This document shows, one piece after another, positions 29,712-42,793 of a stretch of DNA of 64,000 nt. Source of the stretch: Bedellia somnulentella (Eukaryota > Arthropoda > Insecta > Lepidoptera > Bedelliidae); the NCBI GenBank assembly GCA_963576735.1, contig OY755172.1, forward strand, positions 3,038,001-3,102,000. The letters are read 5' to 3'. Under the pieces are notes generated by a model. That model was not told where the DNA came from, ran no database searches, and saw only the letters and a program-made list of their open reading frames with translations. Made by a program: the position numbers and the translations under genes. How positions within the stretch are numbered: position 1 is the stretch's first letter; each line of letters starts with the position of its first letter.

Positions 29712-31255
29712 TAAACCCGCTCACCTTAAAAGTATATAACTTTTAACAAAATAAAAGAAAATATAACCTAACCTATGACTATGATTTAAATATGTATAAA
29801 GTACTCTATTCAATAGGTAGCGGACACAGTTTAACCACTGGCCGCTTAAAAAATTTGTTATTCATTTTGAGCGTAACCACACGGGTGACGTTGTCAGTCC
29901 CGGGATGGAGCGCGTGCACGCGAGCCAGCTTCCACTGCAGCGGCGGCAGGTGGTCGTCGCGTACAATAACAACAGTGCCTTCACTAATAGAAGGGCCTCG
30001 GTCTTGAAGCCACTTTTGACTTTGTTGAATTTCGTGAAGATATTCCCTACTCCATCGCTTCCAGAAATGTTGGACGGATTGCTGAACCCATCGCCAGCGC
30101 GTAAGTCTGTTAGGATTAACGTCTACCAAGGAAACGTCGGGTAGGGCCGTAAGCGGTTCACCTATCAAGAAATGAGAGGGTGTGAGGGGAAGCGGATCTG
30201 AAGCTGACGAACTCATCACGGACAGAGGACGCGAATTAAGAACCGCTTCGATTTGACACAGAAGTGTGTGCATTTCATCGTACGTTTGGGTACGAGTTCC
30301 AAGTACTCTACGTAAGTGGTGCTTAAAACTTTTCACCCCAGCTTCAAAAAGACCCCCGAAATGGCTTGCATGGCTTGGTTGGAAATGCCAAGTTATACAC
30401 TGTTGAAGAGTTTCCTTTTGTAAATTTCTTTGAACTGAATCATTACCTAAAAAGGCATAAAGCTCTTTCAAGTATTTGTCACAACCCACAAAGTTTGTAC
30501 CACAGTCGGAAAATATATCGGTACATAATCCACGACGGGAAGTGAAACGTCGTAACGCAGCAAGAAAACCTTCAGTGGAAAGCTCGGAAACGATTTCGAG
30601 ATGAATAGCTTTGACACTCATGCAAACAAATACTGAAACGTAACATTTTATAACTTTGGCATTACGCACCTTATTGGCGCGAACAAAGAAAGGGCCGGCA
30701 TAATCTACAGCTGTTTTAATAAATGGCGGGGAGAGGTCCCATGCGCGGTTGCACTGGTGTCGGACGCGCGCTGAAGCAACGAACGCAGCGATGTATACGT
30801 TGCCGCACGATATCGCGACACGAGATTATCCAGTACTTTTGCGAGAGCAGGTACTGAACGGTCTGAGGTCCGGCATGTAGATAACACACATGAGCATCAT
30901 CTATGATTAGGTTAGTTAATGTATGTTTCTTTGGTAAAATCATTTGATGTTTACTATCATAAGATAAGAGTGACTTATGAATCCTACCACCGACTCGTAA
31001 CAAACCGTCACTATGAAGAAATGGTGTAATACGCCTTAATGATTGAGAAGGCAAATTCCCTTTTGAAATCTTATTTATATCTTCGGTACAAACCGATTGT
31101 TGCACTAAAAGAACGAGTTTTTTCAAGGATTCATTATATTCTGGAACCGTTATATAATCTGAGTGGTGGTTAGTTAAATGTTTGCATTTTTTGTAGAAAC
31201 GAATTATCCAAGCGGTGATTCGTACTAATTTACCTAGCGAAGAATAACGCTGTAT

Positions 31256-31718
31256 TAGACTACAGGCCCATGCTGAAAAATTGATGGGTCATTTGAACCA
31301 CCAGGTGACCTATGTAGAACAATATAAGAGCATTAAATAATAAGATTCAGCACTGTGCCGTCACTTGTAAGCTGTCCAACTGAGTGCAGGTGAGAATTCG
31401 AAAGTACAGGTAGAGTGGGTACATTTTTGTCACATATTTTTGTACGGCATTCTTATCATCGATAGATCCATTAAAAATAATAAGAAAACGCGCAGTGCCG
31501 TAAAAAAATGGTGCGCCATAAAGTCGGATTTTTATTTTTATTTTCCGACAATAACCGGGGTAAATTTGGTCATTTGATTTTGTACGGCATCTGTGTCATA
31601 CTATTTCAATACTGCTCCTAATCCATTATTCCGCAACGCCGTACAAAAAACATGCGACAAGGGGAAAAAATCGAGGGTTGCAATCCCCTCTCTTTCCGTA
31701 GTCCAGGGGGTGATTTGA
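31256..31718 (+). repeat. Academ-like element, left terminal inverted repeat
   Basis: 463 bp, about four differences from the right repeat by eye. Contains several GCCGTAC/GTACGGC motifs. Confidence 0.9.
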
Positions 31719-32125
31719 CACAACATGAAATAAATTTATTTTCAAAGTATTTTATGCATAGATAATATTTTTTCATGTGCCGTACATTTTCGTTGGTTCA
31801 AAGGGGAAAAAAGCTGAAAAGAGAAAATCAAAAAGGCAAAATCCATGTAACGAAATGTAAGGTGTTGTTTTTTTATACGGCATTTAGATAGTTTTAGATA
31901 GTTTAGCATTTTTCTTTTTATTCTATAAAAATATTTTTTTCAATTAAAAAAATCACAAAAATTGCTGCATGTCGTACTCGCACATTTTCGGAGCGACGTT
32001 CTGTTACGATGTTTAGAATTTGTAGGGAATATCGTATTTTATTCGGATGTATTCGGCTTGGACCCGAGTAGGGTGTTTGCTAACAAACAACGTGAAAAAC
32101 AAAACGTGTTGCGAGCACTCCGATC

Positions 32126-35100
32126 ATGTCTGACCTCGTGGAGAATGAAAAATCTAGTGAAAGTAAAAGAAATGTTCAAGAAAAAGAGCAAGAAAGTGAG
32201 TGTTTTATTTGTAATTTGCCAGGTGATCCTATTGATAACCGGATAAAATGTCTGTCAAGCGCAATTTTAAAAAAATGCATTGAAGCAATTGAGGTTAGGA
32301 GTAAGCAACAGTCTAACACCTCCAGAAGATCTATTGATGTTGCTTCAATTCAATTGCCTAAAGATCTTGAGGAAAAAGGATACCACCAAAAGTGTTATAA
32401 ACAATTAACAAACTTATCCGGCAAACGAAAAATAGAAGAAATTGTTGATCCCGACGCCAACGAGAATAATCCAAGGTATTAATTTTTATTCATCATAAGT
32501 TGCCAAAAGTTGTTTTTTTTTCTTTTAAACTCTCATAAAACTCTTATAAAAATCTCATAATAGTGAATTTTTTTCAATCAATATTTTTAAACAGAAAATA
32601 CAACAAATACTTTATTGACAGCTATATTTGAAAAAATTTTGTTGTCTTATTAATAACTAAAATTTCATGCATTGTGACAATCTGACTATGACTAACCAAA
32701 ATAATATTTTTTTTCAGCGGAAATAACGAAGAACCTGAAGAGCACGTATCTTTTGAACATGGTCTAACTGCTTGTGTATTTTGTGCGCAAGTACGCAAAC
32801 GACATAACCGTCAGCTCATGGTGTGTAGCTTTGCTGAAGCAAAAAACAATTACGAAACATTTCGTATTATTATAGATTTAGCTACTGAAAAATATGATTT
32901 AGCGATTTTACAAAGGATTGACCAATGTCAAGAGATGTCAGTATCTATACCATATCATAGGGTTTGTAAAACTCAATATTTAAATAACTGTAGGCAAAAA
33001 AAAGATAATACTGATTGGCACTTAAGGAGACAAAAACACGAGCGAGCTCGTAAGAATCTGTTAACATTTATTCAGGAAGAAATTGTTGAAAATATGCGCA
33101 TTTTCCAATATTCCTTCTTGCTCAATTTATTCAGACAATTTTTATTGGAAGAGTATGATAATCAGAAGTTACCTAAGTGTTTTGACACGTCCAATATACA
33201 GAATGAAATTTTACAACATTTCAAGGACGCTGTCATTTTTATTTCCAATCGTGGATGCAAACACGTTGTCTCTGCTAGTGCAACTCTAGAAAATATTGAT
33301 ATGACGTACGTGAATGAAGAAAATACCATTAATTCTTCAGCGTTATTCCTGCGCAAGATTGTTCTAGGAGTTGAAAAAAATCCAATCAATGATAATGTAA
33401 CTGCGCCAAAACTTATCAAAGGTGAATGTGAAATTCCATATGCTCTATTACGTTTTTATAGTCTTTTGTTAACTGGCGGTGACGTGGATAAAATAAAAGA
33501 CCCGAAAATGTTGGTCTTAGCCAAGTCTTATGCTTCTGATGTTATCTATACTATTCACAGAGGAAGAGTTAAGACATCCAAACATATAACTCTTGGAATA
33601 ACAGTCAAAAGTTTGAGTAGTAGTGAAAAGCTTCTACGCCTCTTACATTCCTACGGGCATTGCATTTCGTATTCGAAAGTATTAGAATTGGAGACGGAAG
33701 CAACCTATACTATATCGGAAACAGAGAAGGTATGCCCTGCTGGTATGGTATTGCAACCATCTCTCAATAGTGGTTTTGCTTTCGATAATTTTGATCGATA
33801 TGTAGAAACATGTGATGGTAAAGACACTATGCACGATACGGTTGGAATTTCGTTTCAAGATCACGCTCCACGAGTTGACATATTTTCTGAGGAAAGTAAC
33901 GATGGTATTGGAAGTGACCAGCCTCGTAGAAAACGATTCCGCAGACGCTACGAAGCCGATACTCTCGTTATACTTCCACTTACAGAAACTCCAAAGTTCA
34001 TAGGAACTCTCCAATTACCAGCAAACGTTAATGCACCTACTAATTTAGAAGCAGCTAGAAGGTTAGATAGAGTATGGATGATAAGCCATGCTTTGAATAT
34101 ACCTACACCAATGTGGGTTGGATTTAACGCTTTAATTGTCAATGACAAAAATATTATTCAAGATGTATTTTATTTAACCCCTATCAATGAAACACCTACC
34201 AAGGATTACGTGGTAAATGAAACTATGATGCGGAGTATCAAAGGTGCTGAAGAATGCCAACAACAGTACGCGCAGGTACATTATGATTTGGCCATAGCTA
34301 GTAAATCGTTGAAAATACAAAATTCTGAGCTGAGAAGAAATAAGGACTCAACATTGAAACGCATTTTTGTTCACTTGGGACCTTTCCACATAGCAATGTC
34401 GCAGTTCAAGGCGATTGGTAAATACATTGAAAATTGTGGTTTATCGGAAATTTTAATTGATTCTGGTTTATTGGCAAGCGGATCTGTAAACTCATTTCTT
34501 ATGGGGAAGCACTTCAACAGATGTAAACGCTTACATCCTCTTATGTCTGTTGCTATTGAAAGAATGCATTTCAAATTTTTCATAGAGAAAGAAAATGTAA
34601 TAGTAAGCGATGAGTGTTTACAATTCTTCAAAGCTTTTCAAAATAGGAAAGGTGAAGATATTAGTGGAAAATTAGTTACATACCCTACAGTAGATAATGT
34701 TGATGTTATAAATATATTATCTAAATATGAAGACTTCCGTAGAAAAACGTTAAGTGGTGATCTTGGAAGTACACCGAAATTCTATCTTACTTATGTTGAA
34801 ATGGTTAACAACTACTTTCTTTTCGACCGAAGTATTCGCACAGATGATATCGATTTGTACAAATATACTCTGCCACTTATTACCAATCTGTTTTTTGTCT
34901 TCAATCATCAAAACTATGCTAGGTACCTGACTTTATACCATTGCAACTTGGAAAATGTAGAACAATCGCATCCTGGATTGAATGTCGTAGTAGGGATAAA
35001 AAGAACTAATAAGCCTTTTTCCAAGCGAGAAGTAGACTTTACTGTTGAAAGTACGATCAACGCTGATGCTGCTAAACGATCAACTGGCATTGCATGTATG

Positions 35101-37172
35101 AAGAACTCAATATCTGCTCGGCAAAGGTGGAGTAAAAGCCATGCTCTGCGAACGGAAATTATCTCTCACGTGCTCGCCGAAGTGCTAATGAAAAAAAGAG
35201 AAGAGTTTACTAATGATTTGAGGAGAAGCAAAATAGAAAAAAGTCAACTACAAATACAACAGTTTGAAGACAGTATTAACAATCGTTTGAATCCATTTTC
35301 ATCTTCATTAAAAGATAACTTCTTATACAATATTAGTAATGGACAGTCTGCAAGTCATGAAGTCCATAAATTTCTAATGAATGTTGTGGAAATTGGAGAA
35401 GAGCAAAGGAAAAAATTTTTAGAACAATGTGCATCAAATCCCCATCGATTTGAACAATCTATCCAGAGAAATGTTATTCATACTTTCAAAGCCAAGAAAA
35501 TAGTGAAACGTCAAGATGGAAAGGTGACAGAGGTTAAACTACACAGGAATTTATTTGGAAGATTGTTAGGTATATCTCTACAACAAAATGTTGACATTGA
35601 AAAGGTTCTGGAGTACCCTCTGACCCCTGTTCCACTATCATTATGTCATATGGATGGAACTATTAATAAAACAGATAAATCGAAGTTTGTAAAACCTTTG
35701 GTAGATAGAGAAAATATTGTTGAGAGTATTCCGAAGAATTTGGATGTCGTGATTATTGATGGATTTTTTTATCTCTATACTCTTCGAGACATACCTTCTA
35801 CCTTTGGCGCTATAAGTTATAATTTGCTCCGTAATCTAACAAATCACGTGGCTACGGAAATCCACATGATCTTTGATACTTACCCAACACCAAGCATAAA
35901 AGATTACGAGCATTCTATACGAGATAATTTAAGAAATGATGATTTCGTTATCGAAGGGCCTCAAACGAAACGTCCGGCAAATTTCATAGCCGAATTAAAG
36001 AACATTAAATTCAAGGAAGCATTTGTCCAGTTCCTCGTCAATGATTGGTCAACTCAAGATAAAGCTACGTTGATTAAGCCTACACAGAAAGTGTTTCTAA
36101 ATTATCAGCTGTGTCATTCTTACAGAAAAGTGGCAGAATCTGTCGTTAGCGAAGTATCTGAAAAGTATACCTGCAGTGCTCACGAAGAAGCTGATACAAA
36201 AATAGTGTATCATGTTTGCGCTGTTGGGTCAAACACGAACATTTTGATCAAATGTTCCGATACAGATATTCTCGTAATATTATTATCTAATATGAAACAA
36301 ATCCTAGTAAATGTGGGCGAGAATCAGTTCAATGTCGATCGCAAAATATGGATGCAACTCGGAACCGGTAACCACGTAAAAAACATTGACGTTTGGGCTG
36401 TGTACAAAAACTTGGGCGAAAATCTCTGTTCTTCGTTGGCTGCATTCCATGCTTTTACGGGATGCGACTTCAATCCCGCATTTTATAGGAAGGGTAAAAA
36501 CAGACCATTCAAAGTATTGGAAAAATCAGGGAAGTTCCAAGACGCATTCATTAAAATGGGGCATAATATGTTTGTTGCAAATCCACTACTCATGGAACAA
36601 ACTTTCAATGTTCTGCAGGAATATGTTTGCGTTTTATACAACGTAAAAGCAAGAAAAACAGTCAATGAAGCAAGGTGTATCATATTTGAAAGGATTTATA
36701 CGCCGAAAAGTAGTAATGAAGCTTTCAAAAAATCAGCTATGAAATTGGAAGCAACGTCGTTTCCCCCTTGTTTCCGAGAGTTGGAGCAACATCTCAAGAG
36801 AAGTACCTACATAGCACAGATTTGGTGTAATGCCTACAAACCAGTACCGTCGACGTTGTTTCCCATAAACTATGGATGGGTTGTTAATGACAGTCGGTAT
36901 GATTTCGATTGGTTTCACGGCGAGGAATGCCCCCAAAAAGTCTGTGACATAACGGAACCGGATCAGGCGGATCAGGAATCAGGCGAAGAAGATGATGACG
37001 TCATTGGTAAATAAATAAATAAATAAATCTTTACATCTTTAATTTGTACGTAAGATTTTGATTTTGACAAAGACATATTTATGTTTCAGAAAATAATATA
37101 GAAGATAATTTGGACGTCGATGAAGACATTGATTCCGATAACAACTCAGCAACTGATTCCGATACTGAATAA
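32126..37172 (+). CDS. Academ-like transposase with XPG/FEN-type nuclease pattern
   Basis: Three exons in phase: 32126-32475, 32718-37006, 37090-37172 (GTATTA/TTTTCAG and GTAAAT/TTTCAG), giving 1573 aa with no break. The start at 32126 is the first ATG of an open frame lying just inside the left inverted repeat. Two Cys/His modules sit at the N-terminus: C26, C29, C42 with H87, C90; and C136, C139 with H197, C200, C208. A long central part is unrecognised. The C-terminal third shows acidic nuclease-like blocks: IIDGFF (Asp about 1131), CSAHEEADTKI (about 1270), CSDTDILVIL (Asp 1298, Asp 1300) and FTGCDF (Asp about 1367). These recall XPG/FEN nucleases. The tail is very acidic. The exon 3 assignment is a splice prediction; without it the frame stops after Lys at 37014. 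Cutting and joining the element's ends is the inferred role. Confidence 0.75.
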
Positions 37173-37439
37173 TTGAAAGAAAAATTATAACAATATTATC
37201 ATCATTAAACTTATCGATTTTAAAAAAAAAAATTGTTTTATTTATTCACATCATTACAATGAAACAAATCAATTATATGTATGTATCAATAATGTTTGAA
37301 TTATATATTAAACCAAAAAGTATATAAAACTGTTGATACTGGAATTGACAGTTTCAATACTTGGACATAATATACACACTGTTTCAGTTCAGTTAGACGT
37401 CATAGTGATTTTATCATATTATCAATTGTTCTCTTCAAA

Positions 37440-37925
37440 AATATGTTAATGCCGTACTGTATCAGATGACCATAAAGTACCCTTAAAATTGTAGCATCAC
37501 TTTCATCAGCCTAAAAGATATGGTCTGCATAAAAATGTACGGCATCATTTTTTCCTAATTTATCTATGTTAATACTATTTAAAACAAGGGATAAATTGTA
37601 GAAAACTGTTGTATTTAATTAATCTATGATATTTAAACTTATACAATAATTTGCAAAATTTCAGTTTTTGCATTTCTCTATAAAATTTTTTTGAACGGTT
37701 TCTTTTGAACGGCAATACTATATAACAATTGTATTTTACAATATCATGTTAAAAAAAAAGCTCCCGTACAGGATCAAATGACTTTACAGCTCTATAAATC
37801 AAGGATACGATGAAATTAAGATGATTATTGATATACATTCAATGGAACAATAATTTTTTGACGGCATTAATTTTAATAGAACTTTTGAGTGCTAGATAAT
37901 GTTTTGGAACCGAAGCCGTACTTTT
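37440..37925. promoter_or_regulatory. Subterminal GCCGTAC repeats of the Academ-like element
   Basis: Variants of a roughly 20-bp motif (GCCGTACAAAATCAAATGAC type) occur near 37451, 37540, 37765 and 37915, and more copies lie in both terminal repeats. They are candidate transposase binding sites. Confidence 0.5.
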
Positions 37926-38388
37926 TCAAATCACCCCCTGGACTACGGAAAGAGAGGGGATTGCAACCTTCGATTGTTTCCCCTTGTCGCATGATTTTTG
38001 TACGGCGTTGCGGAATAATGGATTAGGAGCAGTATTGAAATAGTATGACACAGATGCCGTACAAAATCAAATGACCAAATTTACCCCGGTTATTGTCGGA
38101 AAATAAAAATAAAAATCCGACTTTATGGCGCACCATTTTTTTACGGCACTGCGCGTTTTCTTATTATTTTTAATGGATCTATCGATGATAAGAATGCCGT
38201 ACAAAAATATGTGACCAAAATGTACCCACTCTACCTGTACTTTCGAATTCTCACCTGCACTCAGTTGGACAGCTTACAAGTGACGGCACAGTGCTGAATC
38301 TTATTATTTAATGCTCTTATATTGTTCTACATAGGTCACCTGGTGGTTCAAATGACCCATCAATTTTTCAGCATGGGCCTGTAGTCTA
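37926..38388 (-). repeat. Academ-like element, right terminal inverted repeat
   Basis: 463 bp; inner edge TCAAATCACCCCCTGGACTA, outer edge CAGCATGGGCCTGTAGTCTA. Equal in length to the left copy. Confidence 0.9.
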
Positions 38389-41300
38389 TATAATCTCAAT
38401 ATCTGTATTAATCGTCGTAGACGCGTTTGATGAAACAATACGCTTCTCTTCATTGGTATCAAATTGTTCATTGAAAGACGGCCATGCATGAGAAGGTCGT
38501 TGTAACCAAGCTGGGCCGTGATACCACAGGGGATGGGCGCGTAGCGCGTGGGGCAGTGCACCGCGCGAGGCCACGTCCGCGGGGTTGTCAGCAGAGCGGA
38601 CATGGCGCCAACGAGATGCGGGCACAACAGACAAGATATCACTGGTGCGGTTGGAGACGAAGGTCTTCCAAGTATGAGGTGGTTGGTGTAACCAAGCTAG
38701 CACGATCGACGCATCAGACCATGCATACACGTTATCCATATCGACCCGATTGTCGTAGATTGAAATAACTTTGTCTATTAATTTTGATAATAATAAGGCA
38801 GCCATTAATTCAAGGCGGGGTATTGTTAGACGAACCCGTAAAGGGGCCACACGAGTTTTAGCTATAACGAGGTAAGTACGAATTTCTCCGTCACTACTTG
38901 TTAAGCGAATATAAACACAACCGGCATACGCGGTTTCACTCGCGTCAGCGAATCCATGCACCTGTACGGTACAAGTATTATCTAAAATGTGACGCGGAAA
39001 AGAAATACATTTTATTATCGGTAGCTCTTGAATAAAAAGTCTCCATGAATTAATAATATCAATAGGTGGGGTTTCGTCCCAACCAATATTAGCTACCCAT
39101 AGCAATTGAATTAAATGTTTTGCGTATAAGGTCAGAGGGGACAAAAATCCTAGCGGATCGTAAATCCTAGCTATTTCAGAAAGGATTGCCCGTTTAGTGT
39201 ATTTTTCAGAATTGACCTGAACATTAAACTTAAAACAATCAGTTCGCGGATCCCAATGTAACCCTAGGACTTTAGTGTGTGTATCCTTCTCGAGATGCGC
39301 AACGGAGACGGTTTCCTGCCGCCCACCATGAGGAGATGACGACTCAACCGCGGCAAGTATCGCCGGCGAGTTGCTGTGCCACTTTCTTAATTCAAACCCA
39401 GCCGAGGAGCAAATACCAATAAGCTCACGCTGTAACGCTAGGGCATCGGACTCGGAATTGGCCCCCGCGACCACGTCATCTACAAATATAGATTCCAAGA
39501 GTACAGGTGCAGCCAACGGGAACCGGTGACTTTCATCATGAGCTAACTGTTGAATAGTACGCAGAGCGAGGAACGGGGACGAGCTAACTCCGAAGGTGAC
39601 TGTACGAAGACGAAAATCCTGTACAGGTTCCGCAGGTGAACTCCGCCAGAGGATACGTTGGTAATCCAGATGATCTTTACACATACCTATATTTCTATAC
39701 ATTTGTTTACAATCTGATGTGAACCCTATGAGATGAATACGAAACTTAAGAAGGATATCCACAATGTCGGGATGAAGCTTGGGTCCAGTGAGTAGCACTT
39801 GATTCAGGGATACTCCGTTGGATGATTTACACCCTGCATCAAATACTACGCGGGTACGTGTGGTCTCACTGGACTCTTTAACCACGCAGTGGTGCGGAAT
39901 ATAATAGTGTGCGCCCAGGGCGGCATCACTAGTCACGGGCTCCATGTGGTTTAAATCTAAATATTCTTGGATACACGCGTGGTAGTCACGTTTGAGGGTT
40001 GGATTACGTTCGAGTCTATACTCGAGCTTATGAAGCCTCGCGAGGGCTGTCTGCCGCGACTCGCCGAGGGGCGGAGCATCGGGTTTAAACGGAAGAGAAA
40101 CGACGTAGCGGCCGGTAATACCATCGCGAGTATGCGTCCTTTGAAAAAGGGATTCACATAACTCTTCATCAGGAGTGTAACTCCGTTTCTCAGGAAGGGA
40201 CTCCAGCTCCCAGAACCTTTGCAAATTGTCATTGTCGAATGAGCTAAAACACACATGGGGTGGAGTCGAAACCACGGGATCTAAGTTTAATTTACCCAAT
40301 AATAAATAACCGAATACACTGTTTACAGCGATCGGAGAACCAGGCAAACCGGAAACGATATTACCTAATAACACATGGGATAGTATATCCGCTCCTAACA
40401 ACATTTCCACGGGTTGTGGAGTACGAAAATCGGGGTCAGCTAAGGTCAAATTGGTTAAATGTGTCCACCCATTCTGGGGAAGTGGTACGCTCGGCATGTG
40501 AGACATCAACTTTGGTAGAATTAAAGCTTCTACTTGAATTATAGGGTTTTGTTTACCCTTGGGTTTGACTAAACACGAAATTACACCCTTTGGTTTAACT
40601 GGTTCGCTATCACCAATACCATATACTGGAATGTTTATTTTCTTACGATTTAAACCTAACCTTTGCGCGCACGACTCAGTTATAAAGGAAGCCTGGCTTC
40701 CCGAATCCACAACACACCTAACGGTCGATAGTATAGAAGAGCCAACACATACATCGATGAGCGCGGTCGAGAGTAGCACCGTGCTAGTTCGCATAGAAGG
40801 AGCATTGGAATTCGAAGCGCAATTATTATGAATAGAATTCGACTCGGACTGAGTTGGCGGCACTGGGTCTACCTTGGCAGGGGGGAGGGTGATAACAGCG
40901 GAGTCACTGACTACCGGCGAGGCTTGATTAGAAAAATGAATTAAACTATGATGCCTTTTGTGACACGAGCGACACACATAACTCGATTTGCAATTGATAA
41001 CATTGTGACCTACATTTAAACAATTATAACAAATATTTTTATTTTGAATTAAATTGTACCTCGCGTGAGGTGTAAGATTTAAAAACTTTGAACATTTTGT
41101 CAACGAATGTTGAGCTTCACAGCATATACAAGTTTGCTTCTTAAGTACATTGTAACTACGTTGATTTTCGTCTGTTTGACGAGTAGGAAGGCCGACATTG
41201 TTTGCCGCCAATGCATTGAATGATCGCTGCTGTGTGATAGTGCGGCTTGATAGCGAACTACCCACTTTTGTATTTTGTTGTGAAATGGACTGCCCACCAA

Positions 41301-42339
41301 CGGAAATGTTTATGATTTCGTCAGCGGAAATTTCTTTTTCAAGAAATGTGATCAATGTGTTTACATCGGGAATAGAAGATGGTTTCACTAGCGATCTTTC
41401 AAAACACTTCCTAGTACCAACTGGAATTTTACGTAGTAAAATGTTTAAAAGTATGAAATTCCATTGGCCCACGGGAAACTGCATAGCTTCAAGTGCCTTA
41501 ATATTTTCTTGGTAGACGTTAAGTAGCCGACGCAGGCTATGAACCGATTTATCACTGCAATTTTCGATGTCGAGAATTCGATCGAGATGTTTTGACGCGA
41601 TGAGTCGCTTATTTTCATAACGAGAAATTAATATTTCTAAAGCGATGGCGTAATTATCTTCGGAAATCGACAAGGATTTTATAAGATTAAAAGGTTCGTT
41701 CTTTACAGTAAGTATTAAGTACCTAAGCTTCTCGGCATCCGTGTAGGCACTGTTGCTATGCACTAACGACTTAAATAAATCAATGTATGATGGCCAATCC
41801 GTAGGATCGCCACTAAACGAGGGCAATGGTAAAGTAGGCAAAGTTTTACTGTGATGACACTGCTGAGGAGCCTCAGACGATGAAAGAAAAATACGACTTG
41901 AGCGACGGCCACGTTCCTCCTTTTGCTTAAGGTCGTTAAGATGAGCTAAGATGCCATAATACAAATCGTTAAATTCATTCCGAATAGTTATTTGTTCATC
42001 TTTATCAAAGCACTTATGTTTAAACAATATTTTTTCTATTTTACACTGGACTTTCGTAAACTTTCTCTGATGAGCTGAAATATCTATAGTTCGCGAACGA
42101 AATTGCTGCTCATCGGTAGTTGCAAACTGTAATGTACGCCTAAGTTCTTCGAGAATCAAGTCCCTTTCGAATATGTCTTGTTCACAAACATGATCGTTCT
42201 CGGCCATTTTGCGTAACAAAGATGGCGACTCAAACGATTGAAATGAATTTGAAATTACTGAGTACGTAGTACTGCACAACACAAGACAACAAAACAAAAG
42301 ATGAAATCGGATCCGGTTCGATAGGATCAAAATAATTTA

Positions 42340-42793
42340 TGTAGCCGCGAGTGACTTATTTAAACTTTAAACACTTACCAGGCACGTGGCTGGCAGGGGT
42401 GGCGTTCGAACTCTCGAGAGTTTATTGATGAATCACAGCACAGGCTTACACTTTTCACCATAGGTCCATAGATAAATGTGGTTCAGTCCTTTTTCATCCT
42501 TTGTTGGGGAATTAGACTTGATTCGGAATTTATTTGGTAACTTTTATACGAACGTGTGCCCTCACATCGGCGTGTTGAGAAAAAAAAACTAACTTGCGGA
42601 AACGGATGTAGTTGTAAGACGTCAGACGTCAATGTTGCCAGTTTCCCGCATCAACGAGGTAGTGTTAGAGAAAATAAGCCACATGAAATAAATCTATTTC
42701 TAACGTGAATTAAAAAGTATGTAAACTATGTTTTGTTGTCTTGTGCACACCTAATAAAGAAAATTATAAACTAATTTGTTCCAGTACGGAACA
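42340..42793 (-). repeat. BEL/Pao 5' LTR
   Basis: 454 bp from TGTAGCCGCGAGTGAC (plus strand) to TTCCAGTACGGAACA. The primer-binding site next to it was not identified with confidence. Confidence 0.95.

Larger units (their letters stand above)
31256..38388 (+). mobile_element. Academ-like DNA transposon, full length
   Basis: 7133 bp with 463-bp terminal inverted repeats starting TAGACTACAGGCCCATGCTG. Flanked by TAT at 31253-31255 and 38389-38391 (3-bp duplication). It interrupts the BEL/Pao pol gene, whose frame is open on both sides; taking the insert and one TAT away leaves the frame continuous. It encodes one three-exon gene. The long inverted repeats, 3-bp duplication and XPG-like nuclease are features I associate with the Academ superfamily; the assignment is from memory and needs a search. 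Confidence 0.85.
29806..42207 (-). pseudogene. BEL/Pao gag-pol polyprotein, interrupted
   Basis: The long first part (ATG at 42207, MAENDH; the frame extends further up only with a TTG) runs to the inserted transposon at 38388. In order: a gag-like DUF1759-type region (SFSGDPTDWPSYIDLF), CCHC-type knuckles (CYNCLNVGHNVINC, CRSCHKRHH), an aspartic protease (VVDSGSQASFI), reverse transcriptase with FVDD in place of YVDD, and RNase H (FADASETAYAG, AWSDASIVLAWL). After the insert (31255 down) comes an integrase with an HH-CC finger (H..HAG, CVRCFSA) and a core with Asp (VDYAGPF), Asp (FSDCGTNFVG) and Glu (GGLFEAGVKS). A one-base shift lies between finger and core near 30726. The gene ends just inside the 3' LTR boundary region at 29806. 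Confidence 0.9.
29258..42793 (-). mobile_element. BEL/Pao LTR retrotransposon, nested host of another element
   Basis: Bounded by two LTRs of 454 bp starting TG and ending CA, with AGCC on both flanks (4-bp duplication). Without the 7133-bp insertion and one TAT it would be about 6.4 kb, a usual BEL size. Orientation is minus: the 5' LTR is at 42340-42793. It carries gag, protease, RT, RNase H and integrase regions in one reading direction, and no envelope-like gene was seen. It is broken by the DNA transposon at 31256-38388 and a one-base shift near 30726. Confidence 0.95.

Noticed and set aside
33162..33419. Minus-strand frames inside the large transposase gene
   Set aside because: Shadows of the long plus-strand exon.
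38304..38642. Minus-strand frame spanning the transposon-pol junction as a chimeric protein
   Set aside because: It is pol sequence in the wrong frame joined to the transposon's inverted end; no sign of selection.
39967..41515. Plus-strand frames inside the gag-pol region
   Set aside because: Antisense shadows of the minus-strand polyprotein.
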